Assembly: GCA_002711555.1 (NCBI GenBank)
Contig: PARQ01000007.1
Span: 1-64,000, forward strand
DNA: 64,000 nucleotides
Source: Rhodospirillaceae bacterium
Lineage (GTDB): Bacteria > Pseudomonadota > Alphaproteobacteria > UBA8366
Reading direction: 5' to 3'
The position numbers were made by a program, and so were the translations under genes. Shown here one piece after another: positions 54,466 through 63,408 of the stretch; the stretch's first letter is position 1, and each line of letters opens with the position of its first letter. A model generated the notes under the pieces. The model had not been told where the DNA came from. It saw only the letters and a program-made list of their open reading frames with translations, and searched no databases.

Positions 54466-56250
54466 ATGAATATTGGTTACATACGAAAAGGCCTTGTTGC
54501 ATTTATTGTTGTATATTCTGCGCTGATTAGTAAGCCAGCAGCTGCTGATTATAGGGATAGTTCGGCACACACTTTACCCAATGTGCTTTCAGTGAAAGAT
54601 GTTCGCCTCTATCAAAGAGTCTTTGCGCTTCAGCGAAGGGGAAAATGGGCTCAAGCCACTAAATTTTTTAAAAAAATCGATGACAAATCTCTGGAAAGCC
54701 ATGTTTTGTTTCAACGTTACATGCATCCAACCAAACACAGGGCTCTATTCCGTGAACTGAAGTCTTGGCTTAAAAAATTTCCTGATCGGCCTGGGGCGCG
54801 GCGAATCTACCGATTAGCAAAAAAACGAAGGCCCACAAAGAATACGAAAGTACCTCCACCTAAATTACCAAAGATACAAGGTGTATTGTCTGAAGAGATT
54901 ATTTTTAGTAATGGAGTACCCCAAAAACCCCCAATTTCAAACAATAGCTCGAGGGAAGTTCGCCGGTTCCTGCGCCGCTTAAATGAGCTGATTGCAAAAC
55001 GTAAGACAAAGGATGCCCATGCCCTCGTCAAAGCCAAAAGGAATTCTAGAGTTTTGGGGAACCATGGGCTTACTCAAGCCTACGCTATATTAGCAAGAGG
55101 TTATTACCATGAGAAAAAAGACCATATGGTAGCGGTTCTCGCTAACCGTGCTGCAAAGCATATGCCTGTTGGTAACGGAGACTCAAATTGGTGGGCAGGC
55201 TTAGCAAGCTGGCGCGCGGGAAACTTTGAAAAGTCTGCTATCTATTTTTCTAAATTGTCTCAAGATAGAACGATAATGACACCTCTTCAGACAGCCGCAG
55301 CTTTTTGGGCAGCACGTTCATTCTTGAGAGCCGCACAACCAGTTCAAGTCAATCACTACCTCAGTATCGCGGCTCAGAAACCCCGTACATTTTATGGAAT
55401 GCTCGCATGCCATCTGCTAGGCACCGCCCCTGTGCTTAATTGGCACATACCCCCCCTTGAGACGCAGGATGCCGATGCAATGAAACGTCACCCTCGCCTT
55501 AGACGCGCTTTGGCATTAATTCAGCTTAATCAATGGGTAAGGGCCGAAGCTGAAATGAAATTTGTTGTTCTTCGAGCATCCGAACAAAACACCCGAATAC
55601 TGCTAAATGTTGCAATTCGAGGCAAGCTACCTCGACTTTCCTATCGACTGGGACACACAATCATTGATGAAGATGGAAAACCATTCGATGGTGCCTTGTA
55701 TCCTTTGCCGGCTTGGAAACCAGCAAACGGTTTCTTCCTAGATAAGGCTCTGATCTTTGCGTTGATGCGTCAGGAGTCAAGATTTCGTTCGCGTGCCCGA
55801 AGTCGCATGGGAGCTACTGGGCTCATGCAATTAATGCCGCGCACAGCCCGCCATATTGCGGGACATAAAATGTGGAATGGCCGACGCTCATCCTTGTCTG
55901 ATCCAGTGCTAAATATTACGTTAGGTCAAAAATACCTGCATCGTCTGATTAAGAATGATCTTATAGGCAAAAATCTTTTTTACATGATTGCTGCATATAA
56001 CAGTGGGCCAGGTAATCTTTTGCGTTGGCAAAAAGAAATAGATTACCAATCTGACCCCCTTTTATTCATCGAAAGTATTCCAGCCCGCGAAACGCGCACT
56101 TTTTTGGAACGTGTGTTAGTAAATTATTGGATTTACCGTGAGCACCTTAAACAAAAAACTCCTTCGTTACATGCTCTTGCGTCAGGGAAATGGCCCACAT
56201 ACATTGCACTAGATCAAAGCGCTAAGGACATTACAAATCATGCGAAATAA
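54466..56250 (+). CDS. slt: Soluble lytic murein transglycosylase
   Basis: Cuts peptidoglycan glycan strands to 1,6-anhydroMurNAc products in the periplasm. A signal peptide (about 1-27) precedes a long helical superhelix. The C-terminal catalytic domain of the SLT type has the active Glu in LMRQESRFRSRARS, MGATGLMQLMPRTA, and MIAAYNSGPGNLLRW. At 594 residues it fits E. coli Slt70 relatives. The ribosome site is weak. The UDG-slt-moaB order recurs in Alphaproteobacteria. Confidence 0.93.
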   Translation: MNIGYIRKGLVAFIVVYSALISKPAAADYRDSSAHTLPNVLSVKDVRLYQRVFALQRRGKWAQATKFFKKIDDKSLESHVLFQRYMHPTKHRALFRELKSWLKKFPDRPGARRIYRLAKKRRPTKNTKVPPPKLPKIQGVLSEEIIFSNGVPQKPPISNNSSREVRRFLRRLNELIAKRKTKDAHALVKAKRNSRVLGNHGLTQAYAILARGYYHEKKDHMVAVLANRAAKHMPVGNGDSNWWAGLASWRAGNFEKSAIYFSKLSQDRTIMTPLQTAAAFWAARSFLRAAQPVQVNHYLSIAAQKPRTFYGMLACHLLGTAPVLNWHIPPLETQDADAMKRHPRLRRALALIQLNQWVRAEAEMKFVVLRASEQNTRILLNVAIRGKLPRLSYRLGHTIIDEDGKPFDGALYPLPAWKPANGFFLDKALIFALMRQESRFRSRARSRMGATGLMQLMPRTARHIAGHKMWNGRRSSLSDPVLNITLGQKYLHRLIKNDLIGKNLFYMIAAYNSGPGNLLRWQKEIDYQSDPLLFIESIPARETRTFLERVLVNYWIYREHLKQKTPSLHALASGKWPTYIALDQSAKDITNHAK

Positions 56251-56761
56251 TATTTCAATGACCTCAGTCAATATTGCAATACTTACCATCTCAGATTCTC
56301 GAAGAAAAAAGGATGATCAATCTGGCGATTTGCTTGAGCAACGCATCAGTGAAGCCGGTCATAATTTAGTATTCCGAGATGTAGTAGAGGATGATGTAGG
56401 GAAAATCGTTGCCAGACTCGCTCCATGGATTGATGAAACGGAGGTGGATGTAATCATCACCACTGGCGGCACCGGGATAACCGGACGGGATGTTACGCCA
56501 GAGGCCGTAGAGCAGCTTTGGGATAAAGAAATCCCGGGTTTCGGGGAATTATTCCGTTGGATAAGCTACCAAAAAATCGCTACGTCAACGATTCAAAGCC
56601 GGGCCTGCGCTGGGGTCGCCAACGGCACTTACATCTTCTGCTTACCTGGTTCACCCAACGCATGCCGCGATGGCTGGGACGAGATTTTGATTTATCAATT
56701 AGATAGCCGACACAGTCCATGTAACTTTGTTGAGCTCATGCCTCGACTGAGAGAACATTAG
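56240..56761 (+). CDS. moaB: Molybdenum cofactor biosynthesis protein MoaB/MogA-like
   Basis: A 173-residue MoCF-binding protein of the MoaB/Mog family, which adenylates molybdopterin before molybdate insertion. The N-terminus has NIAILTISDSRRKKDDQSG, and the characteristic VIITTGGTGITGRDVTPE block is near residue 75. The ATG at 56240 overlaps the slt end; a nested ATG at 56258 is an equally plausible start with a better fit to family N-termini. The C-terminus is complete (LMPRLREH). Confidence 0.9.
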   Translation: MRNNISMTSVNIAILTISDSRRKKDDQSGDLLEQRISEAGHNLVFRDVVEDDVGKIVARLAPWIDETEVDVIITTGGTGITGRDVTPEAVEQLWDKEIPGFGELFRWISYQKIATSTIQSRACAGVANGTYIFCLPGSPNACRDGWDEILIYQLDSRHSPCNFVELMPRLREH

Positions 56762-56829
56762 TATTTTCTTCAAATGTAATTATCATATACAACGCCTCCT
56801 ATCGGGCCAATGATGTCAGGCTTTTTAAT

Positions 56830-57432
56830 TTATAAGTTGTATTTTTTACCTGTTTTTCTCCAAATCTCGTAACTTTTACCATCATCTACATCTAACAATT
56901 TTCTAATTAACGAATATGTGTGACGGTGATCGAGATTAGCCAATGTATCGTTAAGGGTGTATTGGCTTGACCACCGAACATTCCGAAAAATAGCTGGTAA
57001 CGGTCGGCGACGGGCTTGCCCTATAAGCCAAAACCCCCCATCATGCGCTGGTCCTAACACTATATCTTTTTGACCTAGTTCTGAGAATGCTTCGTAAATA
57101 TCATTACGCGAAATGTTCGGAATGTCGCTTCCTATGATGATAACAGGCCCAGAGGGCATAGCCTCCATAACTCGTCTCATTCTATCGCCCAAATCACCGT
57201 GTCCTTGTTCCATTATGTGCACAGTACGGAGAGTGACATTCGACCAACGAGTTGGTGCGCCAGTGATTGCCAAGCTTGTGCGCCAACGTCGGTCTCTGGA
57301 AAGTCTCCTCAAAGTTGAGCGCAAATTACGTTCATAGAATTGAAGTGCGGCTAAACTGCCAATGTCGTGCCCTAGCCGGCGCTTAACTGCCCCGAGGTGT
57401 GGTGCTTTTGCAAGTATCACAAGGTGTCTCAT
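56830..57432 (-). CDS. Arsenosugar-type glycosyltransferase 1 (TIGR04282 family)
   Basis: A 200-residue GT-A-like transferase of the TIGR04282 family (DUF2064), formerly described as a transferase associated with rSAM/selenodomain proteins and now linked to arsenosugar biosynthesis. Visible blocks are VILAKAPHLGAVKRRLG, VIIIGSDIPNISRNDIYEAF and VLGPAHDGGFWLIGQAR. Its ATG overlaps the stop of the second transferase (57429-57432), so they are coupled. No arsM or arsS gene is in the window, and the actual product is unknown. Confidence 0.8.
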   Translation of the reverse strand: MRHLVILAKAPHLGAVKRRLGHDIGSLAALQFYERNLRSTLRRLSRDRRWRTSLAITGAPTRWSNVTLRTVHIMEQGHGDLGDRMRRVMEAMPSGPVIIIGSDIPNISRNDIYEAFSELGQKDIVLGPAHDGGFWLIGQARRRPLPAIFRNVRWSSQYTLNDTLANLDHRHTYSLIRKLLDVDDGKSYEIWRKTGKKYNL

Positions 57433-58127
57433 ATAGCCTCGTATATGTTTTTTATTTTAGCAGGCGACACGCCTAAGAAGAAAAGCAACAAACAAAACAA
57501 GTTGTATATTGTGCGGAACAGATACCCGTATTTCTGATACCGAACAGCCGAAGTTGTCGCGGTAATACAAACTTCGCGAAGATTATTTCGCCCGATCCGG
57601 CGAACAAGATCAACATCCTCCATCAATGGGATTTCAGCATACCCACCAACCGCTTCATAAAGGTCTCTCGAAACGAATAAGCCCTGATCACCGTAGGGCA
57701 AGGAAAATAAGCGACAACGAAGGGATACTAACCGGGCTATTAAGTATGGCCGTATTCCGGTGTCTTCCAAAGCAAATCGGAAATATCCAGCGTGGCATTT
57801 ATTCTTCTGCATAAAATTTCGCAGGTGCTTTTCCCACCCCGGAGATAACCTGGTATCCGCATGGAGTATTAACAACCATGACCCCGAAGCAGCCTGCACA
57901 CCGCGCTGCAACTGTTTGCCTCGGCCGGCCGGCCCTTTAATGAATTCTGCCCCGCATGCCGAAGCAATTTCTTCAGTAGCGTCGTTAGAGCCGCCATCTG
58001 AAAAAATCACTTCCCGAATCAAATCAAGTCCATCCAAGGTCCCAAGAGATTCAAGCGTAGCACTCACAACATGCGCAACATTAAGAGTGGGTATAATAAT
58101 GCTTATTTTGTCCACCTTGTTTCCCAA
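57429..58127 (-). CDS. Arsenosugar-type glycosyltransferase 2 (TIGR04283 family)
   Basis: A 232-residue GT2 glycosyltransferase of the TIGR04283 type, formerly 'rSAM/selenodomain-associated transferase 2'. It has the GT2 opening ISIIIPTLNVAHVV, EVIFSDGGSNDATEE, the DXD-type HADTRL in LILHADTRLSPGW, and EIPLMEDVDLVRRIG. The C-terminus carries a hydrophobic stretch (YNLFCLLLFFLGV) that may attach it to the membrane. It is the upstream partner of the TIGR04282 gene and normally works beside an arsenic methyltransferase and ArsS, absent here. Confidence 0.8.
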   Translation of the reverse strand: MGNKVDKISIIIPTLNVAHVVSATLESLGTLDGLDLIREVIFSDGGSNDATEEIASACGAEFIKGPAGRGKQLQRGVQAASGSWLLILHADTRLSPGWEKHLRNFMQKNKCHAGYFRFALEDTGIRPYLIARLVSLRCRLFSLPYGDQGLFVSRDLYEAVGGYAEIPLMEDVDLVRRIGRNNLREVCITATTSAVRYQKYGYLFRTIYNLFCLLLFFLGVSPAKIKNIYEAI

Positions 58128-58535
58128 TTTTGTAAACTTCCTTTAAATTTTTTCCAGAGAGGTTTGTAACTGTGTTGTGAGTTCTTTCTTATAAATTAGG
58201 TTTGAGGTTTACATTTGCAGAAACGTAATTTTCAATATTTTGAGTGAGAATTGTAAAATGACTTCTTTTAGAGTGTTATCAGCTCTAAAATACATGGGTT
58301 TTCGAATGCGATCCAACAGGCAAGGTTTCAGAAAAGAAGCGTAGCATTGCGGTTTCGAACAAATAGAATTTGCTCACGCTACATATGTTTATTATCTACG
58401 TATTACATAAATTTGTATCAGCATCTTAAAGCCCCTGTTCGGAATGACAAGGTTTACAAGAACAAAATGTAAGTACCCAAAATAAATAGTATTTTCGTAC
58501 GCGTGCTAGGCAAATTTAGTTAGAAGCAATACACC
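58128..58535. other. 408-bp gene-free stretch
   Basis: Between the glycosyltransferase pair and the antiporter no long coding frame exists. A 28-codon frame (58258-58344) lacks a good ribosome site and was not called. An eight-pair hairpin (TTTTAGAG...CTCTAAAA, near 58265-58290) is present but without a U-tract. The promoters of both flanking units must lie here. Confidence 0.5.
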
Positions 58536-59873
58536 ATGGAACACGGAAGCGATTTTACAGGGCTAGCGATCGTTGCTGCAGCCGCAACACTATGCGGAAT
58601 GGCATTGGCGCGCTTAAAACAGCCGCCGATCGTCGGTTATATTTTTGCGGGCATTATTCTAGGACCATCCGCATTTGCTATTGTGGAGGACCGAGTGCTG
58701 ATTGGACCGCTGGCAGAACTCGGCGTTCTGATGCTGCTTTTTTTTATCGGCATGGAGCTCTCACTCCGCAGCTTCCGTCGCATTTGGCGTATTGCAGTTG
58801 GTGTAGCCGCCTTACAGGTAATTGTTTCTCTTGTCGTGATGCTATTGTTTCGCTGGGCGCTTGACTGGCCACTTGAACACGCCATTCTATTTGCATTCGT
58901 CTTGGCGCTGAGCAGCACCGCCGTAGCCATACGAATGCTGGAGGATACCGGCGAACTCCGAAGCCGTGTCGGCATGATTGCGGTCGGAATTCTTATTGCG
59001 CAAGATCTTGCTGTAGCACCGATGTTGTTAGTGCTTGAAAGTTTGAGCAAGGATGTGACCGCCTTTAACGTAATTGTGAAAGTCACCATAACCATTGCAC
59101 TTCTCGTTTTCGCAGTTCTCTACTTCAGTCGACGCCAGGCTATAGACTTACCGCTGGGAAAAATTGCAGAGGATAAGAGGGAGTTAGTTCCTCTTGCTGC
59201 CCTCACGGGATGTTTTGGATCGGCCGCCCTAGCTGGCCTGCTCGGCCTTTCACCAGCGTTCGGTGCTTTCATGGCAGGACTATTTGTAGGCAACAGCCGG
59301 CAGCGATCATTGTTTTTTGATTTAGCAAAACCAATAGAAAATATTTTACTAATGGTTTTCTTTCTTTCAATCGGTCTCTTAATTGATCTCCAATTTTTGT
59401 TGGATAATCTCGGCTTGGTTATGATTCTATGGCTTTTTGTTTCAGTGTTTAAAACGGCTTTAAATGTTGGGCTTTTACATTTGTTTGGTGAGCCCTGGCG
59501 TCATGCATTCCTCGCAAGTTTGATGTTAGCGCAAATTGGCGAGTTTTCCTTTGTACTGGGCGCTGTTGCAATGGACCATAGAATAATAACGAGCGAGACC
59601 CATCGCTTGATAGTTGCCATTACGGTACTTTCACTGATAATTAGCCCACTTTGGCTGAACACCATGCATAGATTGCAACATCGCGCTACCGATAGAATAC
59701 ATAGTCTTGGGCCTCTCCTACATTTTGTATATTACCGTGAGTGGCGTTTCATCAACGGAGTAAGCCGGAATGCCTTTATCAGAATGAAATTTATGTTACG
59801 AAAACTTAGGCACTTCTGGATCAAGATTTCAGAGCAGTCTTTTAAGCAGACGAAAGGTTATGACAAAGATTGA
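58536..59873 (+). CDS. CPA2-type cation:proton antiporter
   Basis: A 445-residue sodium or potassium/proton antiporter of the KefB/CPA2 type: about twelve membrane helices starting ATLCGMALARLKQPPIVGYIFAGIILGP, with ALSSTAVAIRMLEDTGELRS (the helix 4 unwinding region) and LSPAFGAFMAGLFVGNS. Only a short basic cytoplasmic tail follows (after ~390); there is no TrkA-N/RCK nucleotide-binding domain, so it is not gated like KefB/C. It is isolated, with a 408-bp upstream gap and a 270-bp downstream gap. Confidence 0.88.
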   Translation: MEHGSDFTGLAIVAAAATLCGMALARLKQPPIVGYIFAGIILGPSAFAIVEDRVLIGPLAELGVLMLLFFIGMELSLRSFRRIWRIAVGVAALQVIVSLVVMLLFRWALDWPLEHAILFAFVLALSSTAVAIRMLEDTGELRSRVGMIAVGILIAQDLAVAPMLLVLESLSKDVTAFNVIVKVTITIALLVFAVLYFSRRQAIDLPLGKIAEDKRELVPLAALTGCFGSAALAGLLGLSPAFGAFMAGLFVGNSRQRSLFFDLAKPIENILLMVFFLSIGLLIDLQFLLDNLGLVMILWLFVSVFKTALNVGLLHLFGEPWRHAFLASLMLAQIGEFSFVLGAVAMDHRIITSETHRLIVAITVLSLIISPLWLNTMHRLQHRATDRIHSLGPLLHFVYYREWRFINGVSRNAFIRMKFMLRKLRHFWIKISEQSFKQTKGYDKD

Positions 59874-60143
59874 AAAAGCGGATTTAGCAATGTGAAAAAT
59901 AGTCGGGCTTAAAGCAGGGCAGTCGACCCAAATGAAGCCTGATAATCCATCTTCACACCTTCCTTTATTTGCACTTTATAATCAATATCTGGTATAGTTC
60001 CAGCCTAATAAATCGTAGCCATGAAGGGATATAGATAATATTCCCTCTTTGCTCAAAGGCTGCGCAGGGACTGGTGACTTACTAGACGTTTATCTGTTCA
60101 GCCTTCAAGGCAGGGCAACAGAGATGCACCTTAGGGGGGGAAA

Positions 60144-61520
60144 ATGGCGCGACATGCTGTTGATGTGGGCTCTTATACTGAAAATATAACACGGCAACTT
60201 GCAGCTTACTCAAGTGGATTGAAATTCCAAAATCTCCCAGGTGAAATTGTTTTGGTAGCTAAGCAGTGCGTACTTGATGGCCTGGGAGTTATGCTAGCGG
60301 GCTCGCGAGAGCCGCTTGCCAAAAAAGTTATGTCATTCGTTCGAGAAGAGGGCGGAAGTCCAAAATCGACGGTTGTAGGATATGGGGACCGCACCTCTCC
60401 ATCACAAGCCGCTCTTGTAAATGGAACTGCTGCTCATGCACTTGATTATGACGATGTCTTACGTCCTCTACACGGACATCCAACAGTTACTGTACTGCCA
60501 GTTGTGCTAGCTCTCGGAGAAAAGCTCGGAGTTGGCGGGAAAGGAATGATAACGGCTTTTGTTGCCGGAGTTGAGATTGATGCACGTGTGGGTGCTATGA
60601 TGGGAGACAAGCATTACGAGAAAGGTTGGCATGCAACGGGTACCGTGGGCACTTTGGGCGCCGCTGCCGCTGCTGCTCGCTTAATGAATCTTAACGCGAA
60701 CCAGACTGCCCATTGCTTAGGAATTGCAGCCACTCAAGCTGCAGGATTGAAGTGTATGTTTGGGACCGAATGCAAACCCCTCCATGCTGGTAAAGCCGCA
60801 ATGAACGGCGTGATAGCTGCAGAACTCGCAGCGCGTGGGTTTACTAGCAGGACCGATGTCCTTGAATGTAGACAGGGCTTTGCAGATACCCAAACAGACA
60901 GTTTTCAACCACATGAAGCACTAGAAGAGTTAGGGGATGTATTCCATACATTAGATGTAAAATTCAAATATCATGCGTCATGCTTTGGGACTCACGCAAT
61001 GCTGGAAGCTTTAGCAACAATCAAGAAAAATCCAGCTTTTGGTCTAGAAAAACTGGAAAGGATTGAGGTGCGAGTACCACCATTCGCACTCGATGTTTGC
61101 AATATTCAAGCGCCAAAAACCGGCCATGAAGCGAAATTTAGTTACCGCCATAGCGCAGCACTTACAATCCTGGGAGAGGAAACAAGTAGCCTTGAAAGCT
61201 ACAGTGACGATGCCGCCCGACGTTCAGATATTGCAGAGATGAGAGAAAAAGTTTTTGTGAGCTCTGCAAAAAATCTTGATCGCTATGCAAGTGATGTCTT
61301 CGTTTATCTCAACAATAAAACCGTTATTACCGAACATGGGGACATGGGGCCACCAGTGGAGGATTTCGGCACTCAAGGTGAAAAACTCGAGCACAAGTTT
61401 AGGGCGTTAGCAAGACCCTTAATCGGCCATTGCAATACTAATCAGGTTATTGATGCAGTATGGTCGTTTGAGTGCCAGTCCGGTATCGGCACGGCGCTCT
61501 CTGGACTGAAAATAGCCTAG
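60144..61520 (+). CDS. MmgE/PrpD family protein
   Basis: A 458-residue protein of the MmgE/PrpD (2-methylcitrate dehydratase-like) family. Family blocks include VDVGSYTENITRQLAAYS near the start, LVNGTAAHALDYDDVLRPLHGHP (about 93-115) and CFGTHAMLEALATI near 285. PrpD acts in the methylcitrate cycle, but many family members act on other substrates such as tricarboxylates, so the reaction is open. A run of G bases just before the ATG serves as a ribosome site. rnhB begins six bases after its stop. Confidence 0.87.
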   Translation: MARHAVDVGSYTENITRQLAAYSSGLKFQNLPGEIVLVAKQCVLDGLGVMLAGSREPLAKKVMSFVREEGGSPKSTVVGYGDRTSPSQAALVNGTAAHALDYDDVLRPLHGHPTVTVLPVVLALGEKLGVGGKGMITAFVAGVEIDARVGAMMGDKHYEKGWHATGTVGTLGAAAAAARLMNLNANQTAHCLGIAATQAAGLKCMFGTECKPLHAGKAAMNGVIAAELAARGFTSRTDVLECRQGFADTQTDSFQPHEALEELGDVFHTLDVKFKYHASCFGTHAMLEALATIKKNPAFGLEKLERIEVRVPPFALDVCNIQAPKTGHEAKFSYRHSAALTILGEETSSLESYSDDAARRSDIAEMREKVFVSSAKNLDRYASDVFVYLNNKTVITEHGDMGPPVEDFGTQGEKLEHKFRALARPLIGHCNTNQVIDAVWSFECQSGIGTALSGLKIA

Positions 61521-61526
61521 GAAAAT

Positions 61527-62162
61527 TTGATACATTGCTTTGCAGAAATCACAGTGCCTGATTTAAGCCGCGAAATTTCCATCGGTGGCCGTGTTGCGGG
61601 TATTGATGAAGCAGGACGTGGTCCATGGGCTGGCCCCGTTGTCGCTGCTGCCGTTGTATTGAATCAGTTCACAATACCAGATGAATTGAGGTTTGGAATT
61701 AAAGACTCAAAAGTTATTTCATCAGCGAAACGCGAGCGATTTTTTTCTATGCTTCACGTCTGTGCAGACATTGGTGTCGGCCGCGCAGGGGTAAGCGAGA
61801 TCGATGAAACTAATATACTAAGCGCAACCTTCGTGGCTATGAAGAGAGCATTACAATCACTCTCAGTTTCAGTGGATTTTGCCCTGGTCGATGGCAATCA
61901 AGCACCAAATCTTCCTTGTAAAGTCGAAACATTGGTGAAGGGCGATTCTCTCTCCCTTTCAATTGCAGCAGCCTCAATTGTTGCAAAAGTTCATCGCGAT
62001 CGTGAGATGGCAGTACTAGCAAAAACCTTTCCCGGGTATGGTTGGGAGAAAAATGCGGGCTACGGAACCAAGGAGCACCGCGAGGCACTTGGAAGGATAG
62101 GAGTTACACCGCATCACCGAAAGACATTTTCTCCCGTCGCTAAAATAATAGAGAAAATCTAG
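61527..62162 (+). CDS. rnhB: Ribonuclease HII
   Basis: Removes RNA from RNA-DNA hybrids and misincorporated ribonucleotides. 211 residues with GIDEAGRGPWAGPVVAAAVVL (the first catalytic DE pair), KDSKVIS, VDGNQAPNLPCKVETLVKGDSLS (D in VDGN) and the C-terminal AGYGTKEHREAL block, all RNase HII hallmarks. The start is a TTG at 61527, supported by AGGA just before; an upstream ATG is absent. In Alphaproteobacteria it commonly precedes ccrM, as here. Confidence 0.95.
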   Translation: MIHCFAEITVPDLSREISIGGRVAGIDEAGRGPWAGPVVAAAVVLNQFTIPDELRFGIKDSKVISSAKRERFFSMLHVCADIGVGRAGVSEIDETNILSATFVAMKRALQSLSVSVDFALVDGNQAPNLPCKVETLVKGDSLSLSIAAASIVAKVHRDREMAVLAKTFPGYGWEKNAGYGTKEHREALGRIGVTPHHRKTFSPVAKIIEKI

Positions 62163-62186
62163 CGGTTTTTACAACATATTGTATAA

Positions 62187-62203
62187 GTATTAATTAGTAA
62201 TAC
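62187..62203. promoter_or_regulatory. Inverted repeat upstream of ccrM
   Basis: GTATTA (62187-62192) and TAATAC (62198-62203) form a perfect six-pair inverted repeat around ATTAG, in a very AT-rich promoter region (62163-62299). In model Alphaproteobacteria ccrM is under CtrA and GcrA control; no clear TTAA-N7-TTAA site or GANTC was seen here. It may be a dimeric operator. Confidence 0.3.
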
Positions 62204-62299
62204 AAAATATATTACTTTAAAATGTCTAAGTATTGTATTTTTTAATATTGTTTATTACTTTATGATAGACATTCCAAATTATAGGATGCGCACGATACA

Positions 62300-63400
62300 A
62301 TGGCTTCTAGTGTAAAAACATCTTCCAAAGAGCAAATTGGTTCGAAAATCATTCTTGGAAACAGCTCATCAGTAATGTCTAAACTGCCTGATCAGTGTGC
62401 CGATATGATTTTTGCCGACCCGCCTTATAATCTGCAGCTTAGAGGCGACCTCCGCCGACCAAATAACACCAAAGTCAAAGGTGTCGACAATGCCTGGGAT
62501 AAAGTTGGAACTTTTGCAGATTACGATACCTTTACCAGCAATTGGCTTGCCGAGGCGCGGCGCGTCTTGAAGGATGATGGCACTCTATGGGTTATCGGCA
62601 CTTATCACAATATCTACAGAGTAGGGGCAACACTTCAGGACATGGGATTTTGGTTTCTAAACGATATAGTGTGGATCAAGACCAATCCAATGCCCAACTT
62701 TCGTGGGACTCGTTTTACAAACGCCCACGAAACTTTACTTTGGTGCGCAAAGTCAGAAACAAGTAAGCCCACCTTCAATTATGACGCAATGAAGGCACTC
62801 AACGAAGACCTTCAAATGCGCAGCGATTGGCTCCTTCCAATTTGCACAGGCTCGGAAAGATTACGCGATCAGAAAGGCGATAAAATCCATCCCACTCAGA
62901 AGCCGGAAGCGCTAATCTACCGTGCTGTTTTGGCTGCGACTGATCCCGGCGATTTAGTTCTAGACCCATTTTTTGGAACTGGCACCACTGGGGTAGTGGC
63001 AAAAAAATTGGGACGTCGATATTTTGGCATCGACAGTGATCCTGAATATATTAAGGCAGCCCAAGAGCGAGTTGACGGGACACCGGAGCCGCATTCTTTA
63101 GAACTGATAAGAAGTCCGTCGAAGAGGCGCCAGCCTCGTATTCCTTTTGGTTGGCTTGTAGAACGTGGACTACTCTCCGCGGGCGATGTGCTGATCAGCC
63201 CCGATCAACAACACACAGCAAAAGTAAGAGCAGACGGCACCGTGATTTCTGCAACACATCGCGGGTCGATTCATCAAGTTGGCGCAGCGGTTCAAGGTGC
63301 CACTAGCTGCAATGGCTGGACGTTTTGGTGCATGAACGTTGAAGGTAAAACCATTCCGATTGACTCATTGCGTCAGCAGTTACGAACGCAACTCAACTGA
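62300..63400 (+). CDS. ccrM: Cell-cycle-regulated adenine methyltransferase CcrM (GANTC)
   Basis: Beta-class N6-adenine DNA methyltransferase that methylates GANTC once per cell cycle. The catalytic DPPY is at 40-43 (FADPPYNLQ), followed downstream by the SAM-binding DPFFGTGTTG block near residue 222, which gives the beta order. The C-terminal RAMA-type domain is present (HRGSIHQVGAAVQGATS, CNGWTFWCM). 366 residues, the usual CcrM length. It is preceded by rnhB and convergent with mutY, the classic alphaproteobacterial layout. Confidence 0.96.
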   Translation: MASSVKTSSKEQIGSKIILGNSSSVMSKLPDQCADMIFADPPYNLQLRGDLRRPNNTKVKGVDNAWDKVGTFADYDTFTSNWLAEARRVLKDDGTLWVIGTYHNIYRVGATLQDMGFWFLNDIVWIKTNPMPNFRGTRFTNAHETLLWCAKSETSKPTFNYDAMKALNEDLQMRSDWLLPICTGSERLRDQKGDKIHPTQKPEALIYRAVLAATDPGDLVLDPFFGTGTTGVVAKKLGRRYFGIDSDPEYIKAAQERVDGTPEPHSLELIRSPSKRRQPRIPFGWLVERGLLSAGDVLISPDQQHTAKVRADGTVISATHRGSIHQVGAAVQGATSCNGWTFWCMNVEGKTIPIDSLRQQLRTQLN

Positions 63401-63408
63401 AATCACCT

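Noticed and set aside
58265..58290. Eight-pair hairpin taken as a terminator
   Set aside because: AT-rich stem with no U-tract on either strand.
58258..58344. 28-codon basic frame in the gap before the antiporter gene
   Set aside because: No good ribosome site and no hydrophobic or motif structure; chance frames of this size are common in a 408-bp gap.
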